Below, one piece after another: positions 4,406 to 9,136 of a stretch of 9,136 bases of DNA (position 1 is its first letter; every line of letters starts with the position of its first letter). The DNA comes from Candidatus Gottesmanbacteria bacterium (GTDB lineage Bacteria > Patescibacteriota > Microgenomatia > UBA10105 > UBA927), in contig JACQHE010000055.1 of assembly GCA_016199185.1 (NCBI GenBank), positions 1-9,136 on the forward strand, in the 5' to 3' direction. A program made the translations under genes and the position numbers. The notes below the pieces were generated by a model. It was not told the origin of the DNA and did not search any database. It saw only the letters and a list, made by a program, of their open reading frames with translations.

Positions 4406-6319
4406 ATGAAACGATGGATAGTTCTTTTTGGTATAATTTCTTTACTACTCTTCGTTGCACCGAAGCCGTTCGCTCGTACCTACGCAATTAACCATGTCCC
4501 AAATGCAGGTGCCGCGACGCCGCAATCGCCAGATGCACACTTTGGGACGGAAGACGGACCAGACACCAAAATCGTCATGACACCGGGGAAAAATCCGGGT
4601 CAATCTATTCCGATCGACTCCAGGACGGTACAGATTTTTGCTGGAACTGGGCTTATCAATATCATTCCCATTTACAATTTTTTCGCTCGAATCTATTACA
4701 ATCAAAATCAACATCGCTTTGATGATCTACGGGAACTGGGGATGACAGTCGAACACGCCATGAAATATCCCCTACTACCTTACGTAAAACAAAAAGAGTA
4801 TCGCCCTCCTTACTGGGGAGAAAAACTCCCCACAAATCAAGCACCGTGGGATACGGGATACCGTTTCTGCGCACCGGACGGAAAAATAGCGCGAAGCGAC
4901 GGGACGGATAAAGACAACATTCCGTTGGAAGGACTTGCGAAGTCTCGTCTCTTCATCGGTGAGGGCGATCCTGTCGATGACAAGTTTTACTATAAAGCAC
5001 TGACTGGATTGCGCTTCCTGACTGCCGTTAATACCACATCGCAGGCGACGCTCCCGAGTACAGACTTTTTTACCCCAACGAGAGATATCGTCCCCATCAA
5101 AGGCACGCAGTGCTTGGATAAAGATTGCACGCAGGTCAAATACCTGGTGGAAGAGGCCGATCTGGAAAATGCATTGTATAGCTGTGGCAGCCAGTCCGAC
5201 GGAACTGCTCTTTTTCCTACAAAAACCCGTGCTGCGGGGGTGGCAGAAAAAGGAAGTCCCGGAGGTGCGCTTGGCAACTTTATCGTGAACATCATCGGAG
5301 AAAAGCTTATCGGTCGGCGAAAAGCTTGTAATGAAAAAGACACAAATGACGAGTGCGCCGATACATCTCTCTATCTCCAACCAACCGATAGTCAGGCGGG
5401 CGGCGTATGGCTTGGGTGCGCGGGTAACGGGTGCACGAGCGGCGAACTTGCCGATGCATCATCAGGAGAAATCCAACAACTGCTCAGGGATAGTGGGGCC
5501 GACCCCACAAATCCACAAAGCAAAGGCGGCGCATGGAACGCCTACTGGCCGATGGCGCTTAATCCGCTCTCGGACAAATTTCATGGTAAACGTGATCAGA
5601 ACGAAGTACTCAATAATAGATCGGATGAAAGAAAATCTTTTCCTTTCTGGACCGCAAGCGCGGTCGCTGCCTTTGACTGCGTCGTCAAAGGCATGATCAT
5701 GCCCAAATCCATCCAGGATGCAAGAGGATACTCATGCTACTATACGGAAAGTGCTGCGAGCAAACAGCACGGCTCGTTAGACGTGCCGAAGGAAATATCT
5801 ACTGCCGTATCGGCGCTATGGCCGCAAGATACTCCGGAAGGAATTTTAGGCATTGACTTCCTCATGAAACAATACGAAGGGCGCCTCAACCTCATTACGA
5901 CGCCGCTTACCGAACAGGAGCGCGCGCTCCTTATGACAAAAATCCAATCGCTGATCAATACATATGTGATCAACGGGAGCTGGCCCAACTCCGGGCTTGG
6001 CAATACAGATTATCAACGGCAGATTCATGACACAGCCGCTAAATACGGACTCAACGAGGCGTTTCTCTACTCCCTGTGGATTGAGGAAACGCACGCCAGT
6101 AGTGTGGGCGACTATCCATTCGGTTGCGGGGGATATACTGACTTCGGCGCAAGTCTCAACTGTATCGTGACTGACCCCACGGTACAAACCTACCTACGTG
6201 ATCCCCTGCCGGAGGCGCTATGCATGTACGCCGATGGGCACCGCGGCTGCACGTTTGAATCCCACCCGGTATTTGTCCGTAATCTCATGTATTACTATGA
6301 CTACCTTACCAACCCATGA
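4406..6319 (+). CDS. Secreted Cys-rich protein with C-terminal lysozyme-like (transglycosylase-like) domain
   Basis: The 637-residue product starts with a signal peptide: MKR, a hydrophobic core IVLFGIISLLLFVA, then a likely cleavage site after FARTYA (about residue 27). No other clear membrane helix is present, so the protein should be exported. I count 14 cysteines, an even number, many in close pairs (QCLDKDC, GCAGNGC, ALCMYADGHRGC), consistent with disulfides outside the membrane. Near the C-terminus (about 545-637), KYGLNEAFLYSLWIEETHAS resembles the helix of lysozyme-like/SLT domains that carries the catalytic Glu (E560 or E561), followed by FGCGG and a downstream YADG segment. The likely role is peptidoglycan cleavage or remodelling. 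The middle 400 residues are not recognised. An ATG at 4394 is in frame but lies in the -10 element, so 4406 is chosen. Enzyme activity is inferred, not shown. Confidence 0.7.
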   Translation: MKRWIVLFGIISLLLFVAPKPFARTYAINHVPNAGAATPQSPDAHFGTEDGPDTKIVMTPGKNPGQSIPIDSRTVQIFAGTGLINIIPIYNFFARIYYNQNQHRFDDLRELGMTVEHAMKYPLLPYVKQKEYRPPYWGEKLPTNQAPWDTGYRFCAPDGKIARSDGTDKDNIPLEGLAKSRLFIGEGDPVDDKFYYKALTGLRFLTAVNTTSQATLPSTDFFTPTRDIVPIKGTQCLDKDCTQVKYLVEEADLENALYSCGSQSDGTALFPTKTRAAGVAEKGSPGGALGNFIVNIIGEKLIGRRKACNEKDTNDECADTSLYLQPTDSQAGGVWLGCAGNGCTSGELADASSGEIQQLLRDSGADPTNPQSKGGAWNAYWPMALNPLSDKFHGKRDQNEVLNNRSDERKSFPFWTASAVAAFDCVVKGMIMPKSIQDARGYSCYYTESAASKQHGSLDVPKEISTAVSALWPQDTPEGILGIDFLMKQYEGRLNLITTPLTEQERALLMTKIQSLINTYVINGSWPNSGLGNTDYQRQIHDTAAKYGLNEAFLYSLWIEETHASSVGDYPFGCGGYTDFGASLNCIVTDPTVQTYLRDPLPEALCMYADGHRGCTFESHPVFVRNLMYYYDYLTNP

Positions 6320-6324
6320 TGCTC

Positions 6325-6353
6325 TTTACTTTTCCCTCCCGCTTTGATAGGAT
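6325..6353 (+). promoter_or_regulatory. Promoter candidate for secE
   Basis: TTTACT (6325-6330) and TAGGAT (6348-6353) are 17 bases apart just after the preceding gene. The predicted start is about 6360, giving a leader of about 23 bases for secE. Confidence 0.4.
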
Positions 6354-6362
6354 TATCCCATG

Positions 6363-6376
6363 ACCCCGGGAGGGGT
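6363..6376 (+). promoter_or_regulatory. secE ribosome binding site in a small hairpin
   Basis: GGGAGGGG (6368-6375) lies 7 bases before the secE ATG at 6383 and fixes this start over the upstream TTG at 6344. ACCCC (6363-6367) can pair with GGGGT (6372-6376), putting GGGA in the loop, so the site may be partly sequestered. It is the clearest Shine-Dalgarno sequence in the window. Confidence 0.6.
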
Positions 6377-6382
6377 ATTATT

Positions 6383-6598
6383 ATGGAAATAGCCAAACCT
6401 GCCATACCCAAGATTGCCTCACCCGTGCAATTTGTCCGCGAGGTGATTGCGGAGCTCAAAAAGGTCACCTGGCCGACGAGGGCGGAAACGATCAAGCTGA
6501 CGCTCGTCGTCATCATACTCTCGGTCCTCGTCGGCGCATTCGTGGGAGTCCTGGATATCACGTTTCTGAAAATAACGACATTATTGTTTCGAAAATAA
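6383..6598 (+). CDS. secE: Preprotein translocase subunit SecE
   Basis: The 71-residue protein has the SecE layout: a short amphipathic helix (PVQFVREVIAELKKV), the conserved hinge VTWPTRAET (28-36), and one transmembrane helix (TLVVIILSVLVGAFVGVLDI, ~40-59). SecE binds and stabilises SecY in the protein-export channel of the inner membrane. The length is typical for single-span bacterial SecE. The start at 6383 is set by the GGGAGGGG ribosome binding site. It is followed by nusG on the same strand, the usual bacterial order, but 134 bases of A/T-rich palindrome separate them, which is unusually wide. The preceding gene encodes a protein that itself needs export. Confidence 0.93.
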   Translation: MEIAKPAIPKIASPVQFVREVIAELKKVTWPTRAETIKLTLVVIILSVLVGAFVGVLDITFLKITTLLFRK

Positions 6599-6599
6599 A

Positions 6600-6729
6600 A
6601 TCCAAAATCCTAATTTCTAAATCCTAAACAATATCAAAATCCAAAGTTTAAATGTTCAAAATTGTTTTGAATTTGGCATTTTGATATTTGAATTTGTTTA
6701 GAATTTAGGATTTAGTACTTGGGATTTAT
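6600..6729. repeat. A/T-rich imperfect palindrome between secE and nusG
   Basis: The interval folds on itself: TTCAAAA (6655-6661) pairs with TTTTGAA (6665-6671), the arm 6631-6645 with 6672-6687 (one extra base), and the AAATCCTAA-type outer segment near 6619-6627 with TTAGGATTT (6706-6714). TCCTAA/TTAGGA motifs recur. It looks like a MITE-like or dispersed repeat; no coding capacity is visible. It may form a large mRNA hairpin or attenuate read-through into nusG. Confidence 0.65.
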
Positions 6730-6732
6730 TCT

Positions 6733-7317
6733 ATGGATACAGAACAAAATACGACACAAACCGAGTCTTCGGTGACTAATGTGATACCACCGACCAACGC
6801 AAAATGGTACGTCGTCCACACTTACTCCGGCCACGAAAATAAAGTGGCCACCAACCTCAAGCAGCGCATCGAAACGATGAAGCTCGAGAGCAAAATCTTC
6901 GACATCATCGTGCCGACCCGCAATACGGTCGTCGTGCGGCACGGCAAGAAGGAAGAGATCAAGGAAAAAATCTTCCCCGGCTACATCATCGTCCGGATGG
7001 TGCTGGATGACGAGAGTTGGCTGGCGGTGCGCACCACCCAGGGAGTCACGGCCTTCGTGGGCGCCGGCAACAAACCAACGCCCATATCAGAGAAAGAGGT
7101 GGAGACCATTAAAAAGTTCATGGCCTTGGAAGCGCCCACGTACAAAGCGAGTTTCAGCGTGGGCGAGGCGGTCAAAATCGTCGACGGCCCCTTCGCCGAT
7201 TTCCTGGGATCAATCGACACGATCGACGAAGCCAAGGGCAAGGTAAAAGTGCTCGTCTCCATCTTCGGCCGAGAAACCCCGGTAGAACTGGATTTTCTGC
7301 AGGTGAGTAAGTTATAA
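6733..7317 (+). CDS. nusG: Transcription termination/antitermination protein NusG
   Basis: The 194-residue protein contains the NGN domain (residues 24-~115: KWYVVHTYSGHENKVATNL, then FPGYIIVRMV at 81-90 and TTQGVTAFVG at 101-110) and a C-terminal KOW domain (~140-194, VGEAVKIVDGPFADFLGSI). NusG binds RNA polymerase, raises elongation rate, and links it to Rho or the ribosome. Residues 1-22 form a Ser/Thr/Asn-rich N-terminal extension, mildly longer than usual. The ATG at 6733 has no strong Shine-Dalgarno sequence. Transcription may come from the secE promoter through the palindrome. The ribosomal protein genes rplK and rplA that commonly follow nusG are not here. Confidence 0.95.
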   Translation: MDTEQNTTQTESSVTNVIPPTNAKWYVVHTYSGHENKVATNLKQRIETMKLESKIFDIIVPTRNTVVVRHGKKEEIKEKIFPGYIIVRMVLDDESWLAVRTTQGVTAFVGAGNKPTPISEKEVETIKKFMALEAPTYKASFSVGEAVKIVDGPFADFLGSIDTIDEAKGKVKVLVSIFGRETPVELDFLQVSKL

Positions 7318-7377
7318 AGGCAATGCTTCCGAGCGCTTCATGCTCGTGGGGGGCGGTGTTCCTCGTAATGATCATAT

Positions 7378-7407
7378 TGCAAACCTTCCGCTATAAGGTG
7401 TACACTA
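7378..7407 (+). promoter_or_regulatory. Promoter candidate for the second aminotransferase-like gene
   Basis: TTGCAA is followed 18 bases later by TACACT (about 7402-7407), each four of six or better against consensus. The start would lie near 7414, leaving a leader of about 24 bases. The fit is modest. Confidence 0.3.
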
Positions 7408-7437
7408 CCAGCGTGTCTGCTCCACGACAGGTTCACC

Positions 7438-8805
7438 ATGATGCTTCCGGACCGATTCGTTGAGACGACAAGCGAACAGACGAAGTTTGCCCTCCGATCG
7501 ATACGTCAACAATTCGCAAACGCGCTGCGCCAATCGGGCGACGGACAATCAAGAAATGAAATCCGGGCGGTTGCGATGATGGCGCAGAATTGCCGCCGTG
7601 CGATGCAAGAAGCAGGGCTACCCGATCAGGAAGGCATCAAAGATTTCACGATCGGAAGCATTGACTGGAAAACATTTGCGGAAGATCCCGATCTGGGAGT
7701 TGTATTGGGGCTGGACCCGAAGGGCGATCCGTTCCAAGCTGTTGCCTCCAAAATCTACAGCATACACGACGCGCATCGGCTGCCAGGGACAGAATCGCTT
7801 GAGAGCTACCAACCGGAAGCCATCGGCTTTTGGGAAACAAGGGCGGCATTTGCTGATTTTCTCAACCAATGGGGAACCCGCTATACCCCAGAGCAAACGA
7901 TCCTGTGTTACGGGAGTCTATCCGGTATAGACAATATACTCGGGGCTCTCGCGTATAGCGCACAACGGAGGAACGTTGAGACGGTCTTGTTATTCCCCGC
8001 ACCGGGTTTTAGCGTCGTAGCCGCACAAGCCAAACGAAGGAACATCCGCGTCGAAACGGTCCCAACACATCCCGAGGAAGTGTACTGCCCCACGACACGA
8101 GAGCTTGAAACGGTGCTCGGCGAGCCGTCGGATGACATGGCCATCCTCTACCTCACCCCAATGACGAATCCCACATCAACCATCTATGACGATAAAACGT
8201 TGACGGAGACGGTACAAACGTTCCAGCGCCTACGATCCGAGGGCTATCTACTTGTTGATCTCGCGTATATAGAAATGGTCGACAAAGAACGAGTGAAAGC
8301 AATGATCCGAACACTCACGACGCCCGAAACCATTGACCGCGTGATCATGGTGACGAGCATGTCCAAGCTTTTTGGCGATCCCAGACTGCGAGCCGGCGCC
8401 ATCCACACAACCAATGCGGAGCTTCTGAAAGAGCTGCAAACGCACTGGCAAACCGTGTTTGCCTCGCTGTCGCGACCCATGGAGCTTGAAGCGCTTGCCA
8501 AGCTGAGTCTCATCAGCCCAATAGCACGGGAACGCTTGTTTGTGTGCCTCCGAGACCGGCAGGAAGATGTAATCGCGCTTCTTGACCGCATCAATAGAGA
8601 AAGGGCCACACGAAGCCAACCGCCCCTTGTTGATATGACACGCATTCACCGCGACGTGCCGCTGTACGTGAATATCACACTGACAGACGGCCATGATTTT
8701 CTCGATTTGTTCGTCGAAACGGGAATTTTGGGAGTGCCGGGAGAAGTCTTCGGCGACCGGCCCGAGAACAACCGGGTGCGCTTAGCCCTGGGAATGAGCA
8801 TCTGA
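7438..8805 (+). CDS. PLP-dependent aminotransferase class I/II-like protein
   Basis: The 455-residue protein has the fold-type I aminotransferase motifs in order: the PLP phosphate-binding GSLSGIDN (159-166), PAPGF (187-191), the TNPTS turn replacing NPxNPTG (N244), LLVDLAYIE with Asp274 and Tyr277, the Schiff-base lysine K310 in VTSMSKLFGDPRLRAG with Arg318, and the substrate-carboxylate arginine in NRVRLALG (446-452). It probably transfers amino groups or acts on an amino acid by a related PLP reaction; the substrate cannot be read from sequence. The N-terminal ~90 residues are longer than in the family's typical 390-400 residue members and are not recognised. Two adjacent ATG codons (7438, 7441) could start it, and the ribosome binding site is weak. 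It stands alone downstream of nusG. It is distinct from the broken aminotransferase at 964-2171. Confidence 0.85.
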   Translation: MMLPDRFVETTSEQTKFALRSIRQQFANALRQSGDGQSRNEIRAVAMMAQNCRRAMQEAGLPDQEGIKDFTIGSIDWKTFAEDPDLGVVLGLDPKGDPFQAVASKIYSIHDAHRLPGTESLESYQPEAIGFWETRAAFADFLNQWGTRYTPEQTILCYGSLSGIDNILGALAYSAQRRNVETVLLFPAPGFSVVAAQAKRRNIRVETVPTHPEEVYCPTTRELETVLGEPSDDMAILYLTPMTNPTSTIYDDKTLTETVQTFQRLRSEGYLLVDLAYIEMVDKERVKAMIRTLTTPETIDRVIMVTSMSKLFGDPRLRAGAIHTTNAELLKELQTHWQTVFASLSRPMELEALAKLSLISPIARERLFVCLRDRQEDVIALLDRINRERATRSQPPLVDMTRIHRDVPLYVNITLTDGHDFLDLFVETGILGVPGEVFGDRPENNRVRLALGMSI

Positions 8806-9136
8806 CGATCCCCCAACGGAAAATGCTAGTGAAACTGAACTTTTTCCGAGTAGCCAAACTCTTCCTCTATCCTCTTGACATCATGTACATACCGAATCAA
8901 AATTGTTTTATGGAGAAAGTGCAAATTTTGACGCCATGGCGTAAGAATTTCCACCCTGACTGATCTCCATACTGCTATGCAGCAAAGGCAGCCATTGTCG
9001 AAAACTATTCCCCTCCCGACTGATGCCGAGACAAATTTTCTACACGGATACCTAACTCCTGAACCGTTGGCATAATTGCTTTAATGACTTAACAGGACTT
9101 ACGCAGAGAGAGTCATGCTGGAGCCCTGCCAGGGCA
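8806..9136. other. Gene-free 3' interval
   Basis: No supported gene is seen in these 331 bases. The minus strand is open from 9080 to a stop at 8826 without an ATG, and a 32-codon plus-strand frame runs 8975-9073; neither has a ribosome binding site or recognised motif. The segment CAGGACTTACGCA (9093-9105) resembles sequence I associate with some insertion-sequence ends, and a small palindrome (9123-9135) closes the window. Confidence 0.5.

Noticed and set aside
3457..4491. Long plus-strand open frame of 344 codons across galU
   Set aside because: It is antisense to galU, which has all family motifs; the plus-strand product has no recognised domain and overlaps galU almost completely.
6344..6382. 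TTG start giving a longer SecE
   Set aside because: The ATG at 6383 has a clear Shine-Dalgarno sequence, and the extra 13 residues are not typical of SecE.
7328..7350. Small stem after nusG as a terminator
   Set aside because: Only about five base pairs (CGAGC/GCTCG) and no T-run follow.
8975..9073. 32-codon plus-strand frame starting MQQRQPLSK
   Set aside because: Too short, no ribosome binding site, no known motif, and the opposite strand is equally open.
8826..9080. Minus-strand open frame ending ILIRYVHDVKRIEEEFGYSE
   Set aside because: The tail looks protein-like, but the frame has no ATG, no ribosome binding site and no recognised family; it could be a gene remnant at most.

Overview
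The window looks like a chromosomal segment of an uncultured bacterium, most likely of the candidate phyla radiation (Patescibacteria, Parcubacteria-like). This rests on inference: small streamlined genes, a short SecE, a Cys-rich secreted lysozyme-like protein of a type I associate with that group, a DUF359 (archaeal-type dephospho-CoA kinase) fragment, and A/T-rich imperfect palindromes between genes. No rRNA, tRNA or CRISPR array was recognised.

Left part (1-2171). A plus-strand DUF359 fragment and a minus-strand N-terminal half of PRPP synthetase run into each other, and both lose homology at one perfect 16-bp-stem hairpin (208-244). A second hairpin (56-90) with a U-tract on the minus strand closes the prs reading frame. 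Next come a small minus-strand helix-turn-helix protein and a class I/II aminotransferase that is broken by one frameshift near 1740-1750.

Middle part (2172-3470) is a small accessory island. It holds a glutaredoxin-like gene (+), a RelE-like toxin with its overlapping antitoxin (-), and the decayed end of a second toxin copy (2235-2294) with its own promoter-like palindrome upstream. The 3' end of the toxin, the remnant and the 3' end of galU share sequence encoding a common C-terminus, SLKL. This suggests local duplication or recombination.

Right part (3475-8805). galU (-) and a gene for a 637-residue secreted lysozyme-like protein (+) are divergent. They are followed by secE and nusG on the plus strand, separated by a ~125-bp A/T-rich imperfect palindrome. 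The ribosomal protein genes that usually follow nusG are absent; a second, intact PLP-dependent aminotransferase-like gene follows instead. The last 330 bases hold no gene I can support, only a possible insertion-sequence end.

Across the window several promoter-like elements place the predicted transcription start at, or within a few bases of, the start codon (prs, aminotransferase, antitoxin, galU, lysozyme-like gene). Leaderless or near-leaderless transcription may therefore be common here, while secE carries a clear Shine-Dalgarno sequence. I see no single complete novel system. The most notable items are the prs/DUF359 hairpin junction, the decayed and intact toxin-antitoxin copies sharing ends with galU, and the leaderless promoter geometry.
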